Source: Streptomyces sp. DHE7-1
GTDB lineage: Bacteria > Actinomycetota > Actinomycetes > Streptomycetales > Streptomycetaceae
Length of the DNA stretch: 64,000 bases
Reading direction: 5' to 3'
NCBI GenBank assembly: GCA_016432725.1
Contig: JACJDG010000003.1
Span: 558,001-622,000 of the forward strand
Shown here: positions 49,564 through 60,497 of the stretch, piece by piece
Layout: every line of letters begins with the position of its first letter
Position numbering within the stretch: position 1 is the stretch's first letter
Notes under the pieces: model-generated
Seen by the model: only the letters and a program-made list of their open reading frames with translations
Databases searched by the model: none
What the model was told of the DNA's origin: nothing
Translations under genes and position numbers: made by a program

Positions 49564-51276
49564 CCGAGGTCTCCGGTGACCGCTGCCAGTGGCCGGACGG
49601 AGCCGGCCGGCTTCTTGCGCACGAAGGCGGAGCGCAGGGCGTGGTACGGGGCTCCGGGGTCGGAGAAGACGGCGTGCATACGGTCGAGTTCGTCGCGCCG
49701 GTACTCCGCGAGCGGCCGACGCGCCTCGTCCAGGCGGCGGGCCGTGTCCTTGTCGGCGATCCGCCGGGCGAGGTCCGGGGCGGCGGCGAGGTCCGCGGCC
49801 AGCCGCTCGACCTGGGCGCGGAACTCCCCGGGCGCGGCGGGCACCATCCGGTCCACCAGTCCGATCCGGCCGGCCGAGGCGGCGCTGAGCGGCAGCGCCT
49901 CACCGGTCAGCCGGTGGGCCAGGCCGTCTCCCACCCGGCGCGGCAGGGTGTAGGTCCAGAACTCGGAGCCGTACAGGCCCATGCGCCGGTAGTGCGGGTT
50001 GAGGACGGTGCCGGTGCGGCACCACACCTCGTCGGCGGCGAGGGCGAGCATCGCGCCGCCGGCGGCCGCGTTGCCGGGGAGGGCCGTCACCACCAGCCGG
50101 TCGGTTGTGCGCAGCACCGCCTCCACCAGGTCGTCCATGGCGTTGAGGTTGATCCAGGACTCCTCGGCCGGGTCGGCGGCCGCCTCGATGACGTTCAGAT
50201 GGATGCCGTTGGAGAAGAAGTCCCGGTCCGATCCGAGCACGAGTACGGGGTGGGGCGGGCGAGGGCGTACCGGTAGGCGGTGAGCAGCCTGCGGCACTGC
50301 TCGGTGCCCATCGCCCCGCCGGGGAAGGAGAAGGTCAGGAAGCCCGCGTCGCCGCGCCGCCGGTAGCGGATGTCGCTCCAGGTGCGCCGGTCCGGGGGCG
50401 GTTCCAGGGGGACGGTGTCCTCGGGCAGGCGGGGGCGTCCGGGAAGGAGGCGAGCACGGAGGCGGCCGGGCGGCGGAAGGGCGCGGGGTCGCCGGAGTTC
50501 CTGCGCGGGCGCAGTTCCGGGATCCAGACGGCGCCGTCGCGGGTGGCGCGGCAGACCGCGCCGTACCGGGTGGCGAGCAGTTCGCCGGGGCGGCCGCGGA
50601 GACGGTCCTCGGGGTGCCCGCCGTGCAGGAACACCTCCCGGCCGAGGAGTTCGTCGAGGACGCCCGGCTGGGAGTCGGCGCCGCGCAGCTTGCGCAGCAC
50701 GGCTTCGGTGCCGTCGTTCTCCCAGTCGATCCGGCGCCGCTCCTGCCGGAGGAAGCCGCGCCACACGATGTGCGGCGCGGTGGCCGGGTCATCGGCCTGC
50801 GAGCGGGGTTTGTACGAGCCGTCGGCGTACCGGCGCACGGCGAGCAGGACGGCGGCCACGGCGGCGTCGGAGGCCTCGTTGCGGTACAGGTCGCTCTTGC
50901 CGACGGGCGGTACCGGGAAGGGTTCCGACGCCCAGACGTCGCCCGCGTCCATGGCCGCCTCGGCCTGGAGGACGGTCACGCCCCAGTTCGGGGCCTGTTC
51001 GGTGATCGCCCAGTCCAGTGCGGACGGGCCCCGGTCACCTGGGGGTCCCGGGTGCACGATCAGGCAGGTGTGGTCGCGCCAGACGTCCTCGGGCAGGGCC
51101 GACTTCAGCATGGGCGCGACGACCAGATCGGGGCGCAGCTCGCGGACGGCGGCCCGGACCGGTTCGGTGCCCTGCGCGGCCAGCACGACGTCCACCCGGT
51201 GGCCCAGGTCCGACAGCTCGGCGTACACCCGTTGGGAGAGGCTGTTGAACGCGCTTGCGACGAGCAGAATGTCCAT
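49560..51276 (-). CDS. hypX: HypX, formyl-THF-dependent CO-ligand synthase, two frameshifts as read
   Basis: HypX makes the active-site CO from formyl-tetrahydrofolate under air. The N-terminal formyltransferase-like domain has IVHPGPPGDRGPSALDWAI (from residue 73) and GVTVLQAEAAMDAGDVWA; the C-terminal crotonase-like domain has FLTFSFPGGAMGTEQCRRLLTAY, LVLGSDRDFFSNGIHLNVIEAA and PGNAAAGGAMLALAADEVWCR...NPHYRRMGLYGSEFWTYTLPRRVG. Breaks at 50431-50435 and 50252-50255; two added bases give 572 aa, the normal HypX length. Start at 51276 (MDILLVASAFNS) matches the family. It is the first gene of the leftward maturation operon. Confidence 0.88.
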
Positions 51277-51591
51277 GACGGGGCATGTTCGTCCCTTCAC
51301 GGGGTGCCGTGAAGAACCGGTGCGGCGTTTCGTCAGGCTCGGTCGGATACCTTCCGCCAACCGGCTCGCATCGCGCGTTTCCGATCGTTCGGCGTCGTTC
51401 GGTGTCGCCGGGGCGGGTCCGTCGGGCGGCGGGCGCCGGTCCGGAGGCGGGTGAGCGCTGCCGGCTTGTCCGTGACCCGCCGGGGACCACGGGGCGGGGG
51501 CTCCGCGTCACGGTGGCGGTGACGTGTGGCCCGGGGCACCCAGGGAACTCGGGGCCGCGCACCGGGTCGGGGCGGCGCACCGGGAGGCCCC
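51277..51591. other. Divergent intergenic region upstream of hypX
   Basis: About 315 bases without a gene. The promoter of the leftward maturation operon should be here. A direct repeat TTCGGCGTCG/TTCGGTGTCG at about 51389-51409 was noticed; no other structure stands out. Confidence 0.4.
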
Positions 51592-52094
51592 ATGCCGACG
51601 GACGACGCACGGTACGACGACCGGGCGACGTGCCCCTCGCAGGGGTACGCCGCGCTCGCCTCCGTCCTCGCCGCGGGCGTGGGCACGTACGCGGCGGTGG
51701 CTCGGCGCCGGGGTGTGACGCCGCCGGGGAACTTCCGCCCCCGGACGTCGCCCTGCCGGGCACGGCGACGTACGCGGTGTCCCGGCTGCTGACCAGGGAA
51801 AAGATCACGAGCTTCCTGCGCGCCCCGTTCACCCGCGGCGCCGACGAGGGCGAGGCGGGCGAGGCGGGCGAGGTCCTGAACGACGATTCGCGGGGCACCG
51901 GCACGCGCAGGGCGGTGGGCGACCTGCCAAGGTGCCCGTGCCGCGCGTCGGCCCGGGTGGCGAGGGCTCCGATGTCCTCCCGTGCCGCGTCCCCGCGGCC
52001 GACCCGGCCGGGCGGCAGGGGGGGCGGCGCGCTGGCGGCGGTCAACCGGCCGCGGTACGCGTGGACGTGGACCCGGCGGACGGTCGAGGGCTGA
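51592..52094 (+). pseudogene. DUF1360-like protein, disrupted
   Basis: ATG 51592 follows GGGAGG. Residues in frame one (YAALASVLAAGVGTYAAVARRRG) and, after a missing C at 51738-51742, frame two (PDVALPGTATYAVSRLLTREKITSFLRAPFTRGADEGEA..GTGTRRAVGDL) match the N-terminal half of DUF1360 membrane proteins. The conserved following part (CPxCxxxWVA and a membrane segment) is only vaguely recognisable (CPCRASARVARAP), so further damage is likely. It may be a real pseudogene, unlike other frameshifted genes here. Confidence 0.5.
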
Positions 52095-52148
52095 GCCGGC
52101 CGCACAGCCGGCTGCCGGGGCGCCGCTCATAAGGAAGGAGCCGGCCTG

Positions 52149-52574
52149 ATGCATCACGACGAGATGATCGGCAAGGTGCGGACGCTGGCCGGGCTGCCCG
52201 ACGGCGGCTCGGCGGAGCGGGCGACGCGGGCGGTGGTGTGCACGCTGTCGGAACGGCTGCCGGCCGGGCTGGCCCGCCATGTGGCCGCCCAGCTGCCACC
52301 GGACCTGGCGGCCGCCATGCGCCGGGCGGCCGACGAGACCGGCGCCGACTCGGGTCACGCCGGTGAGCGTTTCGGCCTCGCGGTGTTCGCGGGACGGATC
52401 GCCGACCGGGCGGGCACGGACGAGGACACGGCGCTCAGGGAGGCCGCGGCCGTCCTGGAGGTGCTCGACGCGGCCCTCGCCCCGGAGCTGACCGAACGGA
52501 TGGCCGGAGCGCTTCCCGCGGACATCCGGGAGCTGCTCCCGGTGGAGCGCGCAGTGGAAGAGAGCGGGGAGTAG
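52149..52574 (+). CDS. DUF2267 family protein
   Basis: A 141-aa helical protein with the two-repeat DUF2267 pattern: ERATRAVVCTLSERLPAGLARHVAAQLPPDLAAAM and AAAVLEVLDAALAPELTERMAGALPADIRELL. ATG 52149 follows GGAAGGAG by 10 bases. The family is common in actinomycetes, often beside stress or envelope genes, and has no proven function. Confidence 0.75.
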   Translation: MHHDEMIGKVRTLAGLPDGGSAERATRAVVCTLSERLPAGLARHVAAQLPPDLAAAMRRAADETGADSGHAGERFGLAVFAGRIADRAGTDEDTALREAAAVLEVLDAALAPELTERMAGALPADIRELLPVERAVEESGE

Positions 52575-52606
52575 CGGCGGCGGGCGCGACCCGGAGCGGC
52601 CGTCCG

Positions 52607-52768
52607 TCACCGGCGGTGCGGCACCCGCACCCAGGGGCGCCGGAGGAAGGACCGCCGCCGGGCGTGCCGCGCCCCGGCCGGCCGGGTGACCCAGCGGTCC
52701 TCGACCTGGTCGAGGCCGAAGAGCAGCACGCCGAGCGCGGGAAGCAGCAGAAGTGCGACAAGGACCAC
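52607..52768 (-). CDS. Small membrane protein, 53 aa
   Basis: GTG 52768 is preceded by GGAG. The product has one N-terminal membrane segment (VVLVALLLLPALGVLLFGLDQVEDRW) and a basic tail (RRRSFLRRPWVRVPHRR). Short proteins of this form recur in Streptomyces genomes; function unknown. It is convergent with the DUF2267 gene. Confidence 0.5.
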   Translation of the reverse strand: MVLVALLLLPALGVLLFGLDQVEDRWVTRPAGARHARRRSFLRRPWVRVPHRR

Positions 52769-53111
52769 TGGAGGAACTCCTCCCTGCGAGTACGGCGGCC
52801 GAGTGCCCGTGCCGCCGTACTCCCGACATCCACGGCATGTGAAGGTCCTGTGACGCCCCGGCGCGCCGGTGGGAACGGACCGCGGCACGCGGCCCGGGCG
52901 CGTTGGTCCGGTTCGGCGCCCGGCGGCCCGTAACGTTCTCGACGGTGACCGGAAGTCACACAATCGTCACTTCGAGCGCACGGGAGGCCGGGTGGGCGGT
53001 CCGGGACGGCGGACGGGCCGGGGACGCCGGACACGTGGGACGGTGCCGGGCAGCCGGCCCGCGCGGACCGTACGTCTCCCGGCGGGCGCCCGCCCCGGCC
53101 ACGACGCCGCG
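52769..53111. other. Intergenic region upstream of the AI-2E-type gene
   Basis: About 340 bases without a supported gene. GTGACCGGAAGTCAC at 52945-52959 is an inverted repeat with 5-bp arms. The start of the following gene is uncertain and could lie within this region. Confidence 0.4.
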
Positions 53112-54153
53112 GTGACGGCGCGGGTCATGCCGTGGCTGCGGATCACGGCCGCCTACGCCTGGCGGCTCATCCTGGTCGGCGCCGTGGTGTACGGCGTCTT
53201 CACCGTGCTCGGCCGCTTCCAGCTCATCGCCGTGGCGCTGTTCCTCGCCCTCATCGTCACCTCGGTCCTGCGCCCGCTCGCCGATCTGCTCGACCGCTTC
53301 CTGCCCCGGCCGCTGAGCGTGGCCGTCGCCCTGTTCGGCAGCCTGTTGCTGCTGCTCTCCCTGCTCGCGCTCGTGGGCAACGCGGTGGCGAGCGAGTCGG
53401 CCACGCTGGCGGGCGAGTTCCGCGGCGGGGTGCAGCGGATCGAGCTGTGGCTGCAGCGTCCGCCGCTGCGGCTCAGCGCGGGCCGGCTCTCCGCCCTGGA
53501 GAACCAGGTGACGAACTACATCGACGCCCACCGGTCCAGGCTGCTCAGCAGCGCGGTGACCCAGCTCGGCAAGGTCGTGGAACTGGTCACCGGCGGCGCG
53601 CTGGCGCTCTTCGCCTCGGTCTTCTTCATCCACTCCGGTGAACGCCTGTGGGCCTGGGCGCGCGACCAGCTGCTGCCGAGCGGGGCGCGCGGCGCCTGGG
53701 ACCGGGCGGGAAGCACGGCCTGGCGGACGTTCGCCGGGTACACCCGGGGGATCATCATCGTCGCCGCCACCAACGCCGTGCTCGTCGGCATCGCCCTGCT
53801 CGTGCTGCGGGTACCGCTGGCGCTGCCCCTGACGCTGCTGGAGTTCTTCGCCGCGTTCGTGCCCCTGGTCGGTTCGCCGGTGGCGCTCGGGGTGGCCACC
53901 GTGGTGGCCCTGGCCGGGCGCGGGCCGCTGACCGCCGTGGCCGTGCTGGCGCTCATCGTCGTCATCGGCCAGTTCGAGGGCATGTGCTGCACCCGCTGGT
54001 GCTGAGCTGGGCGGTCCGGCTGCACCCGCTCGTCGTCGCCGTGTCCGTCATCGCGGGCAGCATCGTGGGGGAGTGATCGGGGCGGTCGTGGCCGTCCCGT
54101 TCGTCTCCGTGGCCTGGGCGGTGCTGCGCGCGCTCCGCCCGGCTCCGACCTGA
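53112..54153 (+). CDS. AI-2E family transporter (PerM-like), two frameshifts as read
   Basis: A polytopic membrane protein: paired N-terminal segments (AWRLILVGAVVYGVFTVLGRFQLIAVALFLALIVTSVLRPLADLLDRFLPR, the family hallmark), an amphipathic central region, then ALALFASVFFIHSGERLW and a C-terminal bundle (FAAFVPLVGSPVALGVATVVALAGRGPLTAVAVLALIVVIGQFEG, then HVLHPLVLSWAVRLHPLVVAVSVIAGSI, VIGAVVAVPFVSVAWAVLRAL). Breaks at 53978-53980 and 54067-54071 each need one G; repair gives 347 aa. GTG 53112 or ATG 53127 may be the start; no ribosome site is clear. Substrate unknown. Confidence 0.75.
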
Positions 54154-54220
54154 CCCGGCTGACCCTGCATGGGCACCGGCTCCTGGTGGCACCCGGTGCG
54201 TCGTGCGTGGAACGGTATTG

Positions 54221-55345
54221 ATGTGGCAAGCGGTACGGCGGGACCTGTCGGAGGCGGTGGCGGCGGTCCGCCGCGCCGCGGCGGCGCCCGGCCGGGAGCG
54301 GGATCTGATCGTGCAGGCGCTGAAGGCGGCGCTGGCCGCCTGGGTGGCCTGGGCGGTGGCGGGCTGGTGGCTCGAGGCACCCATGGCGTTCGTCGCGCCC
54401 TGGGTGGCGGTGGTCCTGGTGGAGTCCACCGTGTACCGGTCCATCGCCCGCGGACTGCAGCAGCTCGCCGCGATCGCGGCCGGCACGGTCGTCGCCACCG
54501 TCGTCGGGCTGCTGCTGAACGACACGATGACCGCGATGGCGATCGTCCTGCCCACGGCGATGCTGCTGGGGTACTGGCGGCGGCTGGGCAGCCAGGGGAT
54601 CTACGCGGCCACCGGTGCCCTGTTCGTGCTGACCGGCGGGTCCGTGTCGGTCGGCACCTCGGCGGCCCGGCTCGGCGAGGCCCTCTTCGGCGCCCTGGTC
54701 GGCATCGCCGTCAACGCGCTGATCCGCCCGCCGGTGTACCTGCGCGACACCAGCGCGGTGCTGCGGGACGCCACCGACGAGGCCCACGACATCCTGCGCG
54801 ACGTGGCCGACGGCCTGGCCGAGGGCCGCTGGGACGCCGACGAGGCCGGTGCCCGGCACGAGCGCGCCCTGCGCCTGCGCTCCCGGGTGGAGCAGGCCCA
54901 CGCCGCGGTGGACCTCGGCCGGGAGAGCCTGCGGGCCAATCCGCGCCGCCGGAACGGAGCCGCGGCGCTGCCCGGCAAGGGGTACGACGACGCCGTCCTG
55001 GTGCTGGACTACGCGGCCGTGCACACCGCGGGCGTGACCCGCACGGTGCTCGAGGCCGCGGCGCAGGACCGCCCCGCGCCCCGGCCGCACCCGGAACTCG
55101 CGCGCCGTTACGCGGCGTTCCTGTACCAGACCGCCCACGCCCTGCGGCTCTACAGCCACAGCCGGTTCGGTCACTCGAGCGAGGACGGACTGCGCGAGGC
55201 GGTGGCGGAACTGCGCGGCACGCTCCAGGAACTGCGCCGGGACCTGGTCCGGTCGACGACGGACGACCCGGACGACATCGCCACCTACGGGGCGTTGCTC
55301 GCCCAGGCCCACCGCCTGGCGGACCGCCTGGTCGTCCCGTCGTGA
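54221..55345 (+). CDS. FUSC-family membrane protein (aromatic acid exporter-like)
   Basis: About 374 aa. Four to six N-terminal membrane segments (about 30-160: LKAALAAWVAWAVAGWWLEAPMAFVAPWVAVVLVESTVYRSIARGLQQLAAIAAGTVVATVVGLLLN ...) followed by a long cytoplasmic helical domain. This is the FUSC/ArAE arrangement of small-molecule exporters. ATG 54221 was taken as start; in-frame GTG 54203 is an alternative. A strong hairpin follows directly. Confidence 0.78.
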   Translation: MWQAVRRDLSEAVAAVRRAAAAPGRERDLIVQALKAALAAWVAWAVAGWWLEAPMAFVAPWVAVVLVESTVYRSIARGLQQLAAIAAGTVVATVVGLLLNDTMTAMAIVLPTAMLLGYWRRLGSQGIYAATGALFVLTGGSVSVGTSAARLGEALFGALVGIAVNALIRPPVYLRDTSAVLRDATDEAHDILRDVADGLAEGRWDADEAGARHERALRLRSRVEQAHAAVDLGRESLRANPRRRNGAAALPGKGYDDAVLVLDYAAVHTAGVTRTVLEAAAQDRPAPRPHPELARRYAAFLYQTAHALRLYSHSRFGHSSEDGLREAVAELRGTLQELRRDLVRSTTDDPDDIATYGALLAQAHRLADRLVVPS

Positions 55346-55390
55346 CGCGGCCGGGCGGCGGACGGCACTGCCGTCCGCCACCCGGCCGCG
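55346..55390. terminator. Bidirectional terminator hairpin
   Basis: CGCGGCCGGG at 55346-55355 pairs with CCCGGCCGCG at 55381-55390, and an inner GGACGGCA/TGCCGTCC stem extends it. It starts at the FUSC stop and ends 2 bases from the lysozyme stop. Confidence 0.8.
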
Positions 55391-55392
55391 GC

Positions 55393-56244
55393 TCATCCCT
55401 TGGCGAGCGCGACGACCTTGTCCACCGAGCCGTCGAACCTGTCGTGGTCGCCGACCGTCGGACCGGTCGAGGTGTACTGCCACATGGTGTACGCCGACCA
55501 GCCCGAGGGCAGCGTTCCCGCCGACGAGGCGTAACGGGCGATCCAGAGCGGGTTGTTCGCGCCGAAGCCACCGTAGTTGCCGGTGCACTGGGTCCACCAG
55601 CTCGTGGCCGTGTAGATGACGGCGTGGCGGCCGGTACGGGTCTTGTAGCGGTTCAGGAAGTCCCGGATCCAGGTGACCATCCCGCTCTGCGACTTCCCGT
55701 AGCAGTCGGCGCCGTACGGGTTCCACTCGATGTCGAGCACACCGGGCAGGGTCTTGCCGTCCTTGGACCAGCCGCCGCCGTGGTCGACGAAGTAGTCCGC
55801 CTGGGTGGCGCCGTTGGTGGTGTCGGGGGTCGCGAAGTGGTAGGCGCCGCGGATCATGCCGGCGTCACGGGACCCGTTGTACTGCTGGGTGAAGTAGGGG
55901 TTCGTGTAGTACGTCCCCTCGGAGGCCTTGGTGTAGGCCCAGCGGACGCCGCTGTTCCACAGCGTCGGCCAGGCGACGTTGCCCTGGTAGCTGGCGACGT
56001 CCACGCCTTCGGTCTGGGTCGCCCGGGGAACCGTCGGCGTGGCCTCGTCCGTGGGGCCGGTGCCGTCGTGGGTCAGCACTCCGATGCCCATGTAGGCGCT
56101 ACCGCGTTCGGGCGTTGACCCGCCGGCCGGCGAGGGCACGGCCGCGGGTGTCGTCAGTGACAGCAGCAGGCCGGTCAGGGCGCCGGTGACGGACCAGCGT
56201 GAGCGGCGGCTGTGAAGGGTTATATGGCTTCGCACGGGATCCAT
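55393..56244 (-). CDS. Secreted GH25 lysozyme (N-acetylmuramidase)
   Basis: A 283-aa enzyme starting at MDPVRSH (56244). Signal segment (about 13-40: RWSVTGALTGLLLSLTTPAAVPSPA), then GH25 domain (about 75-283): GVDVASYQGNVAW (first catalytic-site Asp), YTKASEGTYYTN, GAYHFATPD, GVLDIEWNPYG (catalytic Asp/Glu pair), IYTATSWWTQCTGN and AYTMWQYTSTGP. It cleaves the peptidoglycan glycan strand outside the cell, as Streptomyces cellosyl-type lysozymes do. Confidence 0.9.
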   Translation of the reverse strand: MDPVRSHITLHSRRSRWSVTGALTGLLLSLTTPAAVPSPAGGSTPERGSAYMGIGVLTHDGTGPTDEATPTVPRATQTEGVDVASYQGNVAWPTLWNSGVRWAYTKASEGTYYTNPYFTQQYNGSRDAGMIRGAYHFATPDTTNGATQADYFVDHGGGWSKDGKTLPGVLDIEWNPYGADCYGKSQSGMVTWIRDFLNRYKTRTGRHAVIYTATSWWTQCTGNYGGFGANNPLWIARYASSAGTLPSGWSAYTMWQYTSTGPTVGDHDRFDGSVDKVVALAKG

Positions 56245-56329
56245 CTGACCCGGGTCGGACGGCGCCGCACTCCGGGTTCGGCCGTGCGGTGTCACTCCGG
56301 CCGGACATTGGGCCATGCGGGTGCGGCGC

Positions 56330-56983
56330 TCAGCGGGGGCTCAGGGTCATGAGCACGGCGCCGAGGCGGGTGCCGTCCGGTCCGGGCCAGCCGCCCGCGA
56401 CATGACCGAGCGGGTCACCGCCGGGCGGCGGCGGGTTCCCGGCGACGGGGACGGGGACGCGGTGCACATGGAGGGTCGTGCCGTGCGGTGCGGGCAGGTG
56501 GGTGCCGTGTGCGTCGTCGGTGGGGCGCGGGTCGAGCCCGCCCCGCGGGAAGGGCTCACCGGTGTAGGCGCGGCTCACCTCCCGGTCGGGTGTGTCGGTG
56601 ACGCTCTGCGCCATGGCCCGGGCCCGGCCCTCGATCAGCGAGAGCAGTTCGGTGACCAGCACCGGGTCGTGGCAGCCGTCGTAGACCCAGCGCTTGCCCA
56701 GCACACCGTGCTCCGAGGTGCCGATCAGCGCGTGCTCGGCGCCGGTCAGCGGGGCGCCGCGGTAGGTGAGCGGGACCAGGTGGGCGACCGGCTCGGGGCC
56801 GGAGGTCTCGGTGGTCACCATGAACTCGATCCCGACCTCGCCCGCCGGATCGTCCAGCCGGAAGCCGCCGGACTTCTCCAGCTCGGGGACCGGTCCCCCG
56901 CGGTACCAGGGGCGGGTGGGCAGCCATGCGGCGAGGAGTTCCAGCTTGGTCGGCGTGAGGGTGGTGCGGTGGATGACGGCCAT
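56330..56983 (-). CDS. Maltokinase N-terminal-cap-like protein (CG0192-type)
   Basis: A 217-aa protein starting at 56983 after GGAGGAG: MAVIHRTTLTPTKLELLAAWLPTRPWYRG, GGFRLDDPAGEVGIEFMVTT, LVPLTYRGAPLTGAEHALIGTSEHGVLGKRWVYDGCHDPVLVTELLSLI. This is the cystatin-like cap found at the N-terminus of actinobacterial maltokinases, here as a stand-alone protein, often labelled 1,4-alpha-glucan branching protein. It lacks a kinase domain. A role in trehalose/glycogen metabolism is inferred only from that similarity. Confidence 0.7.
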   Translation of the reverse strand: MAVIHRTTLTPTKLELLAAWLPTRPWYRGGPVPELEKSGGFRLDDPAGEVGIEFMVTTETSGPEPVAHLVPLTYRGAPLTGAEHALIGTSEHGVLGKRWVYDGCHDPVLVTELLSLIEGRARAMAQSVTDTPDREVSRAYTGEPFPRGGLDPRPTDDAHGTHLPAPHGTTLHVHRVPVPVAGNPPPPGGDPLGHVAGGWPGPDGTRLGAVLMTLSPR

Positions 56984-57191
56984 GCGGCAACTCCTCCTGG
57001 GCCGGGGTGTCATGGGCCCCCAGCCTTTCACATCCGTACGACGGCGTGATCGGCTCCGCCGGGACCGCCGGGCCGCGCCGGGACCGGGGTGGATCGGTTT
57101 CGCGGCGGATCGGGGGACATGCCGGGGCGGGGCGCGGGTAGTCGGCTCTCGACTTGATCGACCTCGGCTACGCACCAGGAAGGCGGATCTC

Positions 57192-57527
57192 ATGCTGATG
57201 GCACACCCCGCGGTACTGAAGGACCTGATCGCCCAGTACGAGACCCTGACGCTGCTCGGCGCCGAGGAGAGTCCGCAGGCCCGGCAGCGGCTGGCGGACA
57301 TCGCCTACTCGCTGTGCGTGGCCACGGGGACCAAGGACGTCGACATGGCGCTGATAGCCGCCCGGCACCGGCTGTCCGGGGCGCGCCCCGAGGACGACTC
57401 GCTGCTGGGGCCGACCGCGGTGCTGGACCCGGCCGCCGTGGCCCCTGCGGCTCCCGCGGTTCCCGTGATGGAACCGGCCGCCCTGACGGACCCGGCCGCC
57501 GCGGCGGAACCCGCCTCCGGGGTCTGA
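57192..57527 (+). CDS. DUF5133 family protein
   Basis: A 111-aa protein starting at ATG 57192 after AGGAAGG. The N-terminal 70 residues (MLMAHPAVLKDLIAQYETLTLLGAEESPQARQRLADIAYSLCVATGTKDVDMALIAARHRL) form the helical DUF5133 domain; the rest is an Ala/Pro-rich tail. The family is Streptomyces-restricted, often next to regulatory genes, with no known function. Confidence 0.75.
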   Translation: MLMAHPAVLKDLIAQYETLTLLGAEESPQARQRLADIAYSLCVATGTKDVDMALIAARHRLSGARPEDDSLLGPTAVLDPAAVAPAAPAVPVMEPAALTDPAAAAEPASGV

Positions 57528-57694
57528 CGGTCCGGCCGCCGGGGCGTCGCGCGCGGTCGCCCCGCTCCTCCCCCGGCGGCCGCGAATGTTCCTTCCCGCT
57601 TATGGCCCGCGCGACCTACTGGGCGGTATACAGGCCGAGTTGAATCGCGGAGCGCCGCTCGGGGCGCTGCGTGCCCGGCCTCTGGGGAGGAACC

Positions 57695-58611
57695 ATGGCG
57701 AACGACACGCGCGCGGCCGACGGGGCGAGAGGCCGGCGGCGGACGACCGTACTGGGGACGGCACTCGGGGGCTGCGCCCTCGTCGCCGCCGCCGCGGTGC
57801 CCGCCGCCGCCCGTCCCGCCGGACCCGCCCACGAGCTCGACTACGTCTCCCTCGGGACTCCTACACCTCGGGCCCGCTCATCCCGCAGCAGGTGAACGCC
57901 GAATGCGGCCGCTCCGACCACAACTACCCCTCGCTGCTCGCGTCGTGGCGCGGGACGAAGTCGTTCCAGGACGTGAGCTGCGCCGGGGCCACGACGAACG
58001 AGATGTGGCAGGCGCAGGGAGGCAACCCGGCCCAGCTCGACGCGCTGGACCGGAACGACGACCTGGTGACGGTCCAGATCGGCGGCAACGACGTCGGGTT
58101 CGGCTCGATCATCAGCACCTGCGCCCGTCTCGGCGTCCAGGATCCGGCCGGCAACCCCTGTGAGCGCTCGTACAAGGCCGGCGGGTACGACCAGTTGGCG
58201 CTCGCCGTCCTGCGCACCGCGCCGAAGATCGACCAGGTGCTCCGGGCCGTGCACCGGCGCGCACCGCACGCCCGGGTCCTCCTCGTCGGCTACCCGGACC
58301 TGCTCCCCGACGACGGCGTCGGCTGCTTCCCCGCCGTGCCGTTCGCGGCGAAGGACTTCTCCTATCTCCGGGACACCGAGAAGCGGTTGAACCTGATGCT
58401 GCGCGCGGTCGCCGCCTGGAACCGGGTCGAGTACGTCGACACCTACGGGCCCACCGTGGGCCACGACATGTGCAAGGCGCCCGCCGACCGCTGGATCGAG
58501 CCGCTGCGGCCGGCCGCGCCCGCGGCTCCGGCGCATCCCAACGCGCTCGGCGAGGACGCCATGGCGCGGGCCGTGCTGGACCGGCTGGACCACGGGCGCG
58601 GGCGCGGCTGA
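57695..58611 (+). CDS. Secreted SGNH-hydrolase lipase/esterase, one frameshift as read
   Basis: ATG 57695 follows GGGGAGG. Signal peptide (about 1-38) is in frame one; after a missing G at 57854-57856 the next frame carries the enzyme: SLGDSYTSG (catalytic Ser; split by the break), CAGATTNEM (Gly block), VTVQIGGNDVGF (Asn block) and a C-terminal DR-W-E-P..PAHPNALGEDAMA, where the His is part of the triad. Cysteine pairs match secreted Streptomyces lipases. Repair gives 305 aa. Confidence 0.83.
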
Positions 58612-58622
58612 GCACCGCGCGG

Positions 58623-58655
58623 CGACGGCCCCGGCGCGAGCGCGCCGGGCCGTCG
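58623..58655. terminator. Bidirectional terminator hairpin
   Basis: CGACGGCCCCGGCGCG and CGCGCCGGGCCGTCG form a near-perfect stem with a 2-base loop between the convergent lipase and phosphoglucomutase genes. Confidence 0.75.
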
Positions 58656-58670
58656 TACGGTCCGTGGGGG

Positions 58671-60311
<1,641 letters not shown>

Positions 60312-60497
60312 GAATCCGCTCCTCCGCATCGGTGTGATCGATCGCTCGGTGCCATCTTTCCCCGTCGGGGCCCCGGCGTGCGAGTGCGCCCGCATCGAGC
60401 GGGGCGCACCGGCCGCGAACTGCCCTATGATCCGCTTCTCCGACGATCATCTTCGGCCACGCTCTTGTGCGCCTCCACGACAGGCAGGTACCCTCCC

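Noticed and set aside
51285..52094. A single 269-aa rightward protein beginning at 51285
   Set aside because: Its first 150 residues are low-complexity; only the part after about 51740 matches DUF1360, whose start is at 51592 in another frame.
53516..55726. Leftward open frame of over 700 codons opposite the AI-2E and FUSC genes
   Set aside because: His/Arg/Gly-rich composition typical of GC-bias frames and no domains.
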